The notes beneath the pieces were generated by a model. That model did no database searches. It was not told the DNA's origin and was given only the letters and a program-made list of their open reading frames with translations. 64,000 bases of DNA from Bifidobacterium anseris (GTDB lineage Bacteria; Actinomycetota; Actinomycetes; Actinomycetales; Bifidobacteriaceae). Each line of letters opens with the position of its first letter. Within the stretch, counting starts at the first letter, position 1. The stretch is from positions 186,001-250,000 of the forward strand of contig NZ_NMYC01000001.1 in the NCBI RefSeq assembly GCF_002860345.1, in the 5' to 3' direction. The translations under genes and the position numbers were made by a program. Positions 1 to 8,475 of the stretch are shown here, in pieces.

Positions 1-706
1 TCATCGTCAGCGCCGTGCACACGAGCATCGCGGCGAGCAGCGGGTAGACGCCCATCTTGACGGTCTGTACGTAGGCCGTGCGCGCCGCCTCATGACGGTC
101 GCCCGCAGCGCCCGGGTCGTCGGCGACGGCGATCCGCGGATAGGCGTCCGAGGCGTCGGCGAGTGTGTCGACGACACGGTCTGCGGCGTCGGCGAGTGCC
201 GCCGCGCTCACCGACGCGTCATGCGCGGCCGCGAGCGCGGCGGTGCGTGTGAGCCGCAGGAACTCGTCGACCTGAAGTCGGGCGAGTGAGCCGTAGGCGC
301 CGGTGAAGCTGACGACGACGTCGAGCTGCGGCATGCGCGCGTCCCGCCCGATCGCGTCGGCGAGGCGGTCCGTGTAGCCGTCGGGGATGATGACGATCAG
401 GTCGGCGTAGTTCGAGGCGGCGGCCGTCTGCAGCTGCTCGTCGGTCGTGCCGACGTCGACGAGGTCGCAGTCCCTCTCGAGGAAGGCGCGCATCGGCTCG
501 TCGAGGCCCGCGCCGTGCGCGTCGCGGTTGACGACGGCGACTTCGGGGCGCGCCGAATCGAAGGTGGTCGAATTGTCCATCTTGGACAGGTCGGAGATGA
601 GCGACCAACTCAGGCCGAACATCATCAAGCACAGCCATACGACGTAGATGAGGATCATCAGACGCTGCGCAAGCAGGATCTTCAACGTGGCTTTAAAGGT
701 GCGCAT
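1..706 (-). CDS. ABC-2 type transporter permease, partial (cut by window start)
   Basis: Membrane subunit of an ABC exporter; only the first 235 codons are visible. A hydrophobic helix at about residues 10-35 (ILIYVVWLCLMMFGLSW) is followed by a long polar segment expected outside the membrane (about 40-210, with PEVAVVNRD as in YhgE/ABC-2 permeases), and a second helix begins at the window edge. The start ATG at 706 has an AGGAGG ribosome site 8 nt before it. It overlaps the end of the upstream permease gene by 14 bp, so the two are probably translationally coupled and form a heteromeric pair. The substrate cannot be read from the sequence; drug, lipid or peptide export are all possible. Confidence 0.85.
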   Translation of the reverse strand, partial: MRTFKATLKILLAQRLMILIYVVWLCLMMFGLSWSLISDLSKMDNSTTFDSARPEVAVVNRDAHGAGLDEPMRAFLERDCDLVDVGTTDEQLQTAAASNYADLIVIIPDGYTDRLADAIGRDARMPQLDVVVSFTGAYGSLARLQVDEFLRLTRTAALAAAHDASVSAAALADAADRVVDTLADASDAYPRIAVADDPGAAGDRHEAARTAYVQTVKMGVYPLLAAMLVCTALTM

Positions 707-1970
707 AACGCTGCCTCCTGAGGAACACGGTCGCCAGCACGAGGGCGAGGACGGCCATCGTCAGCAGGATGCCGACGGTGCGGAAGAACGGGGTGTAGGA
801 ATCGTAGTAGAGGATGTCGTAGAACAGGTTCGTCACCTGCTGCGTGGGGTTGATCGTCGCGACGACCGGCATGTTGCGCTGGATCCAGTCGCTGAGCGCC
901 ATCGCGCCCGAGCCGTACAGGCCGCTCAGGAGCGACAGCGCGCACGAGAACGCCGTCGTCAGGCCGATCTTCGCGCCGGCGGTCAGCTTCGGCAGCGAGC
1001 CGAGCAGCGTGCCGAGCGCGTTCGCCGTGAACGAGGCGACGACGATCGCGAGCAGCGTGGCCGTCCATCGTCCGCCGAAGGAGATGCGGCACACGAAGTG
1101 GATGTAGAGCAGCGTGACGACGAGCGAGCAGAACGTGCACAGCCAGCTGGCGAGGAATCCGCCCATCAGCTGCTTGAAGCGCGTCAGCGGCGCGAGCGAG
1201 CGGCGCATGCCGAGCGCCGAAAGGTTGGCCTGCGTCGAACATACGGTCGTCACGGCGAAGGTCATCGCCATCAGCGCCGTCATCGCGAGCAGCGCATAGT
1301 AGTAGCGCGCGCCTTCGTCCGGCTTGAAGTTCGTCAGGCGCACCTGTCGCGTGAAGTCCGGCGATTCGCCGACGGCGGCCGTGAACGACGGCGACGCGAA
1401 CGCGGACGGGTCGGTATGCATGATCTGTTCGAGCGTCAGTGTCTGGCGGTTGAACATGCCGATCGCGCCGTTGAGGATGCTCAGCGACACCGGCAGTCCC
1501 GGCGAGGACATCGCGTCGCTCGCGTTCGAGACGGTCGCGCGGCTGATCGTCATATGCGGCAGGCCGTCGTCATCGACGCTGATGAAGCCGCGCACGTCGT
1601 CGTCGCGGTTGATCAGCGCGATCGCCTCGCGCGTGTCGTCGACGGCCGTCAGCTCGAGCAGGTCGCGCAGGTCGACGCCGCCGGAATCGACGTCCGCCGC
1701 CTCCTGTGCCGCGGGCGTCGCGGCGCAGGAGGCGGGCGTGATCGGGTCATACTGCATCGCGGCGAGCAGCGCGCGCGTATCGTCCGCCTTGCAGTAGGCG
1801 TCGTCGGCCACGACGGCGAAACGCATCGTCGTGATCGCATAGGTGGCGTCCAGATTGCCGAACATGCCGAGGAACATCGTCGACAGCAGGATCGGGAAGC
1901 AGAACAGCCAGAACAACGACGACTTCTCGCGCAGGTTGATGCGCAGCGTCGTCAGGAACGTGGTTCCCAT
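693..1970 (-). CDS. ABC-2 type transporter permease
   Basis: Second membrane subunit of the exporter, 425 residues. It has an N-terminal helix (SLFWLFCFPILLSTMFLGMF, about 17-36), an extracytoplasmic domain to about residue 215, then five or so helices to the C-terminus, the usual ABC-2 layout with a large domain between helices 1 and 2. The ATG at 1970 is preceded by AAAGGAAAG. It sits 36 nt downstream of the ATPase gene and overlaps the next permease, so all three form one operon. Family membership is well supported; the cargo is unknown. Confidence 0.88.
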   Translation of the reverse strand: MGTTFLTTLRINLREKSSLFWLFCFPILLSTMFLGMFGNLDATYAITTMRFAVVADDAYCKADDTRALLAAMQYDPITPASCAATPAAQEAADVDSGGVDLRDLLELTAVDDTREAIALINRDDDVRGFISVDDDGLPHMTISRATVSNASDAMSSPGLPVSLSILNGAIGMFNRQTLTLEQIMHTDPSAFASPSFTAAVGESPDFTRQVRLTNFKPDEGARYYYALLAMTALMAMTFAVTTVCSTQANLSALGMRRSLAPLTRFKQLMGGFLASWLCTFCSLVVTLLYIHFVCRISFGGRWTATLLAIVVASFTANALGTLLGSLPKLTAGAKIGLTTAFSCALSLLSGLYGSGAMALSDWIQRNMPVVATINPTQQVTNLFYDILYYDSYTPFFRTVGILLTMAVLALVLATVFLRRQRYAHL

Positions 1971-2006
1971 CGTCGTCTTTCCTTTCTTTTTGTCGCTCCG
2001 GGCGGC

Positions 2007-3032
2007 TCAGTCGCGCAGGTCGGTGCCGGTGAGCGCGAGGAACACGTCGTTGAGCGTCGGCGTGTGCGAACTGACATGGCCGGCGGGTACGTCGAGGTCG
2101 CGCAGCGCCTGCAGCACGTCGATGAGGTTGTGCGCGCCCTGCACGCAGGAGACGACGAGCACGTCGTCCTCGTAGTCCGCGTCGCGCACAACGTCGAGCG
2201 CGCGCAGCGCCGCGAGCGTGCGTTCGCGCAGGTCGGCGTCCGCGGCGAGTGACGGCGTCTCGATGCTGATGCGTTCGCCGACGTCGATCATGCGCTTGAG
2301 TTCTTCGGCGGTGCCGAGCGCGATCTGACGGCCGTGGTCGATGATCTGGATGCGATCGCAGATCTGCTCGACCTCCTCCATGTAGTGGCTCGTGTACACG
2401 ATCGTCGAACCTTCGGCGTTGAGTTTGCTGATGCCTTCGAGGATCGAGTTGCGGCTCTGCGGGTCGACGGCCACCGTCGGCTCGTCGAAGAAGATCAGCT
2501 CGGGCTTGTGCACGATGCCGCATGCGATGTTCAGGCGCCGCAGCAGGCCGCCCGAGAGTTTGCGCGGGCGGAAACGGCGATAGTCGCCGAGGCCGACGAA
2601 TGCGATCGCCTCGTCGACAAGACCCTTGCGGCGCGCGCGGTCGGCGACGTAGAGCGAGCAGAAGTACGAGATGTTCTCCTCGACCGTCAGCTCGTTGAAG
2701 ACGGCGATGTCCTGCGGGACGATGCCGATGCGGCGCTTGAGGTCGTAGCTCGTCGGGCCCATCGGCTCGCCGAAGATGCGGATCTGCCCCGAATCGTAGG
2801 TGAGCAGGCCGAGGATGCAGTTGATCGCCGTCGTCTTGCCCGAGCCGTTGGGGCCGAGCAGACCGTAGATCTCGCCGCGGCGCACGCGCATGTTCAGGTA
2901 GTCGAGGGCGAGCTTGTCGCCGTAGTGCTTGACGAGTTCGTCGACGGCGATCGCGGGGGAGGGGTGCGCGACGCGCTGCGCGGGGCGGGTTGCCGTGCGC
3001 GTCATGGAATCGGCATGGGTCGTATCGTTCAT
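2007..3032 (-). CDS. ABC transporter ATP-binding protein (DrrA/NatA-like)
   Basis: ATPase that powers the two permeases encoded downstream. Of 341 residues, Walker A is GPNGSGKT (about 60-67), the signature is LSGGLLRRL, and Walker B is FFDEPTVAVDP, close to the DEPTxGxD form of drug and antibiotic exporter ATPases. The Gln after LSGG is replaced by Leu-Leu, which is unusual. About 80 C-terminal residues beyond the ATPase resemble the regulatory extension of this group. The start at 3032 was chosen because an upstream in-frame extension to 3116 has no homology-like content; no clear ribosome site precedes either. It diverges from a two-component operon that may control it. Confidence 0.9.
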   Translation of the reverse strand: MNDTTHADSMTRTATRPAQRVAHPSPAIAVDELVKHYGDKLALDYLNMRVRRGEIYGLLGPNGSGKTTAINCILGLLTYDSGQIRIFGEPMGPTSYDLKRRIGIVPQDIAVFNELTVEENISYFCSLYVADRARRKGLVDEAIAFVGLGDYRRFRPRKLSGGLLRRLNIACGIVHKPELIFFDEPTVAVDPQSRNSILEGISKLNAEGSTIVYTSHYMEEVEQICDRIQIIDHGRQIALGTAEELKRMIDVGERISIETPSLAADADLRERTLAALRALDVVRDADYEDDVLVVSCVQGAHNLIDVLQALRDLDVPAGHVSSHTPTLNDVFLALTGTDLRD

Positions 3033-3274
3033 GATTCCATGATGCGCGGCGCGGCGCGCGCAAAACGGTGTCCCAAGTCCCCGTTCGCGTGGACGTATCG
3101 TGACAATTGTCATCATCGGACGCGCCGGCGGCCGTGCGATGCTCGATAATGGAAACGGCCGGGTGGCGCGCGTCTGTGTGCGTGGACAGCGCGCGTCGCA
3201 CAGACGTGTGCAGGCGGCACATCAAGGCATATCAGGACTTATCAGGACGCATTTGGCACAGGGAGGAGCGGGAC
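3033..3274. promoter_or_regulatory. Divergent control region between exporter operon and two-component operon
   Basis: This 242-bp intergenic stretch separates two divergent operons. It holds a perfect 12-bp palindrome TGACAATTGTCA at 3101-3112 and a plausible -10 hexamer GATAAT at 3145-3150 reading toward the kinase gene. The palindrome is a candidate operator for the response regulator encoded at 4504, which is inference from position only. Confidence 0.45.
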
Positions 3275-4504
3275 ATGGTGGACACGATCGTGCATGTGCT
3301 CATGATCGCCGTGTGCGCGCTGCTCGCCGTGCTCGCGCACGACGATGTCACCGCCGTCGCGATCGTCGGTCTCCTCATCGCCGCGACGCTCGCCGCGCTC
3401 ACTGTGCTCATCGGCGTCCGCCCGTGGTTCGCACTGGCCACCGCGTTCTGCATCGCCGCATGCGCGGTGCCCACATGGGCGACGCTGCTGCCGGTCGTCG
3501 GCTGCGACGCCGCCTACCGGATCGTCGAAGGCGCGTGTCCCCGCACACGCCGCGCACGCTTCGCGCTCGCCGCGATCCCGTGCGCCGGCGCGTTCGTTGT
3601 GGCGCTGATCGCGCTCGCGCACGTCACAACGAACGCGCCGGCAGACGAGTCGACGATCGTCGCGCTGCTGCTCGTACCGCTGACGGCGGTGACGAGCGTC
3701 GCCGGATACCTGCGCGCCGACGGACTGCGCGCGCAGATGCGCTACCGCGCGCTCGCCGACGAACGACGAGAACGATTGCGCCTGTCGCACGCGCGCATCA
3801 ATGACGTCGAAGCGTCGCGCGCCGCCGACATGCGCCGCGCGCGGCTCAACGAACGCACGCGCATCGCGCGCGAGATCCACGACAACGTCGGCCATCTGCT
3901 CACGCGCGCGATCATGATGGCGCAGGCCGACCAGGTTGTCGCGACGACGGTCGGCGACGACGTGCACGCCGCGCAGTTCGCGAGCCTCGGCACGACGCTC
4001 GACGAGGCGATGACGATGATCCGCCGATCGGTGCACGGCCTCAAGGACGAAGGTACCGACTTCCACGGGATGATGCAGGACGCGGCCGCCGTCTCCGACG
4101 CCTCGTCACTGCAGGTGCGGCTCGACGACGGTATCGGACAGGCGCCGTCCGCGCTCGCGCACTGCTTCGCCGCTGTCATCCGCGAGGCGCTGACGAATAC
4201 GGTGCGCCACGGCACGGCGTCACACGCGACGGTGCGGCTCATCGATCTGCCGGGGCTGTGGCAGCTCGTCGTGCAGGACGACGGCGGTCCAATCACGCGT
4301 ACGCCGTCGCGTTCGGGCGGCATCGGTCTGGCGGACATCGAGGAACGCGCACGCGCGCTCGGCGGCAACGCTACGTGCGGGCCGTACGCGCAAGGCTGGC
4401 GCGTCTTCGTCTCGGTACCCAAGACACTCGGCGACGACGCGGCGGCTGCGGGTACGCGGGCGGCGCAGTCGGAAATCAATGTGATGCAACGGATGGAGGG
4501 ATGA
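3275..4504 (+). CDS. Sensor histidine kinase, NarL/LiaS type (HisKA_3)
   Basis: Membrane sensor that autophosphorylates and passes phosphate to the regulator encoded next. 409 residues: several hydrophobic helices in residues 1-150, a short coiled linker, then the HisKA_3 dimerisation motif RTRIAREIHDNVGH with phospho-acceptor His at about 202, an N box IREALTNTVRHG, and the ATP-lid glycine motifs DDGG and GGIGLADIEERA. The start at 3275 has GGAGG 7-9 nt upstream; a 56-residue upstream extension is charged and looks non-coding. Its stop overlaps the next start (ATGATG). The divergent exporter operon is the likely target, as in many antibiotic-sensing cassettes. Confidence 0.92.
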   Translation: MVDTIVHVLMIAVCALLAVLAHDDVTAVAIVGLLIAATLAALTVLIGVRPWFALATAFCIAACAVPTWATLLPVVGCDAAYRIVEGACPRTRRARFALAAIPCAGAFVVALIALAHVTTNAPADESTIVALLLVPLTAVTSVAGYLRADGLRAQMRYRALADERRERLRLSHARINDVEASRAADMRRARLNERTRIAREIHDNVGHLLTRAIMMAQADQVVATTVGDDVHAAQFASLGTTLDEAMTMIRRSVHGLKDEGTDFHGMMQDAAAVSDASSLQVRLDDGIGQAPSALAHCFAAVIREALTNTVRHGTASHATVRLIDLPGLWQLVVQDDGGPITRTPSRSGGIGLADIEERARALGGNATCGPYAQGWRVFVSVPKTLGDDAAAAGTRAAQSEINVMQRMEG

Positions 4505-5154
4505 TGGCGATTTCGGTGGCCATTGTGGACGACGATCCAATCGTGTGCTCGTCGATCGGCACGATTCTGACGGCGACGGGCACGGCGACGGTGCTGTGGA
4601 CGGCGCATGACGGCGCGGCGGCCGTGCGCGAATACGCGGCGCACGGGCCGGACGTGCTGCTCATCGACGTGCAGATGCCCGGCATGGACGGCCTCGACGC
4701 GGCCGAACGGATCCTGCGCGAGCATCCAGGCGCGCGGATCCTCATTCTGACGACTTTCGCCGACCCCGACTACATTCGCCGCGCCGTCGAACTGCATACG
4801 AAGGGGTATCTGATCAAGCAGGACGTCGCGTCGGTCATCCCGGCCGTGCAGGCCGTCATGGCTGGGCAGATCGTGCTCGGCGCCGAAGTGCTCGGGCAGC
4901 TGACGGCGCCGCAGGCCTCCGCGCCCCAGCCGGACGACGTTGTGCCGATCATCGAGGACGAACGATTCGCACGGTTGACCGACCGCGAGCGCGACGTGGC
5001 CGCGCTTGTCGCCGAAGGCTACGACAACCGGCAGATCGCCGCTGAGCTGCATCTGAGCGAAGGCACCGTGCGCAACCGCATCAGCGACATCCTTGCGAAG
5101 ACGAACATCGCGAACCGCACGAAGCTCGCCGTCGAATGGCTCAGCTGTCACTGA
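4504..5154 (+). CDS. Response regulator, NarL/LuxR family
   Basis: DNA-binding partner of the preceding kinase, 216 residues. The receiver domain shows the acidic pair (VDDDP), the phospho-acceptor Asp at about 55 in LLIDVQMPGMDG, and the conserved Thr and Lys (LTTFA, GYLIKQD). The C-terminal LuxR helix-turn-helix spans about 155-212 (LTDRERDVAALVAEGYDNRQIA, SEGTVRNRISDIL). Two ATGs (4501 and 4504) overlap the kinase stop; the ribosome site GGAGGG at 4495-4500 better fits 4504. Immediately after the gene lies a tandem palindrome array that may be its 3' untranslated region. Confidence 0.93.
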   Translation: MAISVAIVDDDPIVCSSIGTILTATGTATVLWTAHDGAAAVREYAAHGPDVLLIDVQMPGMDGLDAAERILREHPGARILILTTFADPDYIRRAVELHTKGYLIKQDVASVIPAVQAVMAGQIVLGAEVLGQLTAPQASAPQPDDVVPIIEDERFARLTDRERDVAALVAEGYDNRQIAAELHLSEGTVRNRISDILAKTNIANRTKLAVEWLSCH

Positions 5155-5176
5155 TGTGGCTGGTTGGTGAGGCAAC

Positions 5177-5366
5177 GGTGGCCGGTGGTTGAGCTCAATC
5201 GCATACTGCCGTTGCGGCGGCGGTCGGTGGCAGTCGATGGTTGAGTTCAATCACGTACTGCCATCGGAGGGGCGACGGATGGCAGTTGGTGGTTGAACTT
5301 AATTACGGACTGCCGTTGTAGGGGTGTGCGGTGGCAGTTGGTGGTTGAGCTCAATCACGTACTGCC
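5177..5366 (+). repeat. Four tandem 34-bp palindromes with 52-bp period
   Basis: The 377 bp between 5155 and 5531 contain no gene but hold four copies of a near-perfect dyad, GGCAGT..GTGGTTGAGCTCAATCAC..ACTGCC, at 5177-5210, 5229-5262, 5281-5314 and 5333-5366. The start-to-start distance is exactly 52 bp each time, and the 18-bp spacers are G-rich and resemble one another. Several differences between copies change G-C to G-T pairs within the dyad, which would still pair as G-U in a plus-strand RNA. The function is unknown: RNA hairpins after the regulator gene, a helically phased operator array, or a REP/BIME-like element. Confidence 0.85.
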
Positions 5367-5531
5367 GTTGGTCGTTATGGTTGGTTGTTGCGGCGGCAGA
5401 CACTGCACAGATGGACGCCGTGCAACGAATGCTGACATTGTTGCAGGAGATGTATGCAAATGTTGTCATACTGATACACAATATGAGTAGGATGATTTTG
5501 TTTTCAAATCTGCATAGGTTATCATTGGGTC

Positions 5532-6167
5532 ATGGAGACAGCAGACACCGTTACGAAGACAGTGGCAAACGCAGCGGACGCAGCAGCTACGCCGGTGGCA
5601 GCGGCCGGCACGATGCTGGACGTCAACGGCACTTCCTATGAGGTCGTGCGGCTGCTTGGCAAGGGCAAGGGCGGGTATTCGTATCTCGTGCGCGATGCGG
5701 ACGGCGTCGGGCTCGTGCTCAAGCAGATCCACCACGAGCCCTGCTCGTACTATCAGTTCGGCGACAAGCTCGCCTCGGAGCTCAACGACTACCGGCGGCT
5801 GAACGAGATCGGCGTCGCGATGCCGCGGATGATCGACGTGGACGAGGACGCCGAACGCATCCTCAAGGAATACGTCGACGGGCCCACCGTCTACGAGCTC
5901 GTCCTCGCCGGCGGCGTGCGCCCCGAGTACATCGAGCGGATGCGCGCGATATGCCGCAGGCTGTACGCAGCGGACACGAACATCGACTACTTTCCGACGA
6001 ACTTCGTCGTGCGCGGCGACGTGCTGCTCTACGTCGACTACGAATGCAACGCCTATATGGAGGAGTGGGACTTCGAGCATTGGGGATCCGCTACTGGAGC
6101 CGCACGCCCGAACTGCTCGCCTACGCCGCCGAACACGGCGACGACGTGCGCGAAACGGACGCCGTAG
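5532..6167 (+). CDS. Small protein-kinase-like protein (RIO/Bud32-like), C-terminus frameshifted
   Basis: A kinase-fold protein. Residues 1-30 are a low-complexity Ala/Thr leader; LGKGKGGYSYLV is a glycine-rich loop, VLKQI carries the ATP-binding Lys, and NIDYFPTNFVV with YVDYECN matches the catalytic and metal-binding loops of RIO/Bud32-like kinases. After EEWDFEHWG the frame breaks at about 6083-6086: the annotated frame gives a nonsense tail ending at 6167, whereas a second frame continues sensibly (IRYWSRTPELLAYAAEHGDD) to a stop at 6205 that overlaps the next ATG. One base appears to be missing, so this may be a recent pseudogene or a sequencing error. TATCAT lies 6 nt before the ATG with no ribosome site. 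Confidence 0.75.
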   Translation: METADTVTKTVANAADAAATPVAAAGTMLDVNGTSYEVVRLLGKGKGGYSYLVRDADGVGLVLKQIHHEPCSYYQFGDKLASELNDYRRLNEIGVAMPRMIDVDEDAERILKEYVDGPTVYELVLAGGVRPEYIERMRAICRRLYAADTNIDYFPTNFVVRGDVLLYVDYECNAYMEEWDFEHWGSATGAARPNCSPTPPNTATTCAKRTP

Positions 6168-6201
6168 CCGCTGATGATGAACCGATGAACAAGGAGGAAT
6201 C

Positions 6202-7002
6202 ATGACACCGTTCGAATCACTGTGGCGCGCTTTCGCGCAGCTGCCTGAAGTGACGGCGATCGCACTCGGCGGATCGCGCGCCGGCGGCGTGTACGACGCG
6301 ACGAGCGACTACGATCTGTACATCTACTGCGACGCGCTGCCGAGCGAGGCCGAGCGCCGCGCGATCATCGCCGAACATTGCGGATACGCCGAGATCGGCA
6401 ACGCGTTCTGGGAGCTCGAGGACGATTGCACACTCAACGACGGCGTCGACATCGACATCCTCTACCGCAGCCTCAACGATTTCGCGCGCTCGATTTCGGC
6501 GGTCGTCGACGAAGGTGAGGCGGCCACCGGATATACGACGTGCATGTGGCACAATCTGCTGCGCTGCCGTGTCCTGTTCGATCGCGACGGGCGTCTCGAG
6601 GCGCTGCGCCGGCGTTACGCGGTCGACTATCCGGACGAGCTGCGCGCGAACATCATCGGCAAGAACATGCGTCTGCTCACCGCGAACCTGCCGTCCTACG
6701 ACCATCAGATCGCGAAGGCGGCGTCGCGTGGCGACCTCGTCAGCGTCAACCATCGCACGGCCGCATATCTGGAGTCGTATTTCGATGTGCTGTTCGCGCT
6801 CAACCGGCTCACGCATCCGGGCGAGAAGCGCATGGCGAGCTATGCGCGCGAGCATGCGGGGCTGCTGCCCGCGCATTTCGACGAGGATCTCGACACGCTG
6901 TTCTCGTCGATGTTCACCGACGCCGACGCGACGTCGCGCACGCTCGCGCGGATGACCGACGAATTGGGCGGCCTCGTCGACATGGCCGACCGCGCCGCCT
7001 GA
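6202..7002 (+). CDS. Nucleotidyltransferase-domain protein (DUF4037-like)
   Basis: Probable nucleotide-transferring enzyme of the polymerase-beta superfamily, 266 residues. The hallmark GGSRAGG is followed by SDYDLYIY with the metal-binding Asp pair, and a third acidic residue may lie in VDIDILYR. The C-terminal half is helical with a conserved-looking SRGDLVSVNHR segment, as in DUF4037 proteins. AAGGAGG sits 6-9 nt before the ATG. The start overlaps the stop of the restored reading frame of the upstream kinase-like gene (ATGA), implying a coupled two-gene operon. The substrate is unknown; an aminoglycoside or a macromolecular target are both possible. Confidence 0.8.
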   Translation: MTPFESLWRAFAQLPEVTAIALGGSRAGGVYDATSDYDLYIYCDALPSEAERRAIIAEHCGYAEIGNAFWELEDDCTLNDGVDIDILYRSLNDFARSISAVVDEGEAATGYTTCMWHNLLRCRVLFDRDGRLEALRRRYAVDYPDELRANIIGKNMRLLTANLPSYDHQIAKAASRGDLVSVNHRTAAYLESYFDVLFALNRLTHPGEKRMASYAREHAGLLPAHFDEDLDTLFSSMFTDADATSRTLARMTDELGGLVDMADRAA

Positions 7003-7042
7003 GCGCCGACGACCGCAGACGCTAACTGACCGCAGAACAGGG

Positions 7043-7084
7043 GAGGGGCGTGGGCTCGGCACATGCGCTGAGCCCACGCCCCTC
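7043..7084. terminator. Bidirectional hairpin terminator
   Basis: A perfect 15-bp GC-rich stem (7043-7057 with 7070-7084) and 12-nt loop, followed by a pyrimidine-rich tract. It lies between convergent genes ending at 7002 and 7156. Confidence 0.85.
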
Positions 7085-7155
7085 GTTATCTCTCTTCTCT
7101 GCGTCGGCGACCGCCTGCTCTGTTTCCGCCTCCGTCTATCGGCGGTGTCGTCGGC

Positions 7156-8181
7156 TCACGCGACGTACAGCGCGGCCGGGTAGGTGAGGTAGCGGATCTC
7201 GTCGAGCTGGTCGACGGTGACGTATCCGGCCGGCGCGTTGAGCACGTCGGGGATGCGGTTGACGACCGTCGCGCAGGTGTGCTCGACGGTGGCCGGCTTG
7301 ACGACGTGGAACTCGGTGTCGGGTTCGCCTTCGATCTTCCAGTCGCACATGTCGCCGTCGTCGGGGCCGTAGACCTTGCCGATGCATGCGGTCTCGAGCA
7401 CCGGTCCCTGCATCGTCTCCGTCGTGACGACCGCCGACATGCCGACGCACCTGCCGGCCGGGATCGTCTCGCCCATCGTCTGCGAATACACGTCGACGTC
7501 GTTGAAGTACGGCACCGCCTTCTGCGTCTGCGATTTGATCGTCAGGCCGAGCTTCTGCGCGAGCGCCTCGTTCGAGTTCCACACGTACGACGGCACGATC
7601 TCCTCGGGGTGCGCGAGCTGCGCCTCGAACTCCTCTGCCGTCAGGCCCACGCCGTGCGCCTTCGCGAGCGCCAGTCCGTAGTCCTCGACGTTGTAGCTGA
7701 CGGCGCCGGTGATCTTGTCGACGCGATCGCAGCCGCCGGCGACGAGCGCGACCATGTTGATCCAGAAGATGTCCTGCATCCCCGTGCCCACAATCGTCGC
7801 GCCGTGTTCCTTGGCGATGCGGTCGAGGCGGTTTGTGACGGCCGGGTTCGTCGTCCACGGGTAGATCGCCTCCTCGCAGGTCGTGACGACGTTGACGCCG
7901 TGTTCGAGGCACAGCTCGCACATCGGCGCGATGTCGTCCATGAAGCTGAACAGCGTGACGACGGCGATGTCGGCGTCGCATGAGTCGAACACGGCCTCGG
8001 CGTCGTCGCTCACCTTGACGTTGAGCGGGCCGATGCCGGCGAATTCGCCGATGTCCATGCCGACGACATCCGGGTTGACGTCGATTGCGCCGACGATCTG
8101 GATGCCCTTCTCATGCATGTAGCGCACCGTGTACTTCGCCATCTTGCCGCAGCCGTACTGAATCGCTCGTATTGGTTCCAT
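7156..8181 (-). CDS. NAD(P)-dependent oxidoreductase, 2,4-diaminopentanoate dehydrogenase-like
   Basis: 341 residues. The N-terminal Rossmann motif YGCGKMAKY resembles the dinucleotide-binding loop of dihydrodipicolinate-reductase-type enzymes, followed by [12 protein letters not shown] and a catalytic-domain stretch ([19 protein letters not shown]) typical of the 2,4-diaminopentanoate dehydrogenase branch. The ATG at 8181 is preceded by AAAGGAG; an upstream ATG at 8268 lacks one. A TATAGT -10 hexamer lies at 8271-8276. It is monocistronic. The exact substrate is not certain; an amino-acid-derived amine or imine is likely from family relationships. Confidence 0.75.
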   Translation of the reverse strand: MEPIRAIQYGCGKMAKYTVRYMHEKGIQIVGAIDVNPDVVGMDIGEFAGIGPLNVKVSDDAEAVFDSCDADIAVVTLFSFMDDIAPMCELCLEHGVNVVTTCEEAIYPWTTNPAVTNRLDRIAKEHGATIVGTGMQDIFWINMVALVAGGCDRVDKITGAVSYNVEDYGLALAKAHGVGLTAEEFEAQLAHPEEIVPSYVWNSNEALAQKLGLTIKSQTQKAVPYFNDVDVYSQTMGETIPAGRCVGMSAVVTTETMQGPVLETACIGKVYGPDDGDMCDWKIEGEPDTEFHVVKPATVEHTCATVVNRIPDVLNAPAGYVTVDQLDEIRYLTYPAALYVA

Positions 8182-8475
8182 CGTCGCTCCTTTGGTCACA
8201 TGGATGGATGCGTCCGCTCCAGCCGTCGTCGACATCGGTGTCTGCATCAGCGGCGTGGGACGTGCCATCCACTATAGCCCGCCGCGCGGGGCGCGAACCG
8301 CCGGCGAAGACCGCCCAAACGCCGCCGAGGGCGGGAATACCGCCGTCGCGGCACCTGTTGTGAAGATACTGCGAACATTTACGGACGCTCATGGTTTTCC
8401 CAGCGCGCTTTCAGCCAAGCGGCGCGGACGGCCGGTAGAATGGGGGTCCGATACGAAACCATCAAGGAGCAACGA

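Noticed and set aside
648-2252. Large plus-strand ORF of 534 codons opposite the ABC permease
   Set aside because: Arg/Glu-rich with no recognisable domain; it is the complement of the permease and its coding-strand codon bias creates the open frame.
3742-5250. Minus-strand ORF of 502 codons across kinase and regulator genes
   Set aside because: Antisense to the two-component operon; composition is that of a shadow frame.
5177-5366. Possible CRISPR array
   Set aside because: Units are palindromic with only 18-bp spacers that resemble each other; no cas gene nearby.
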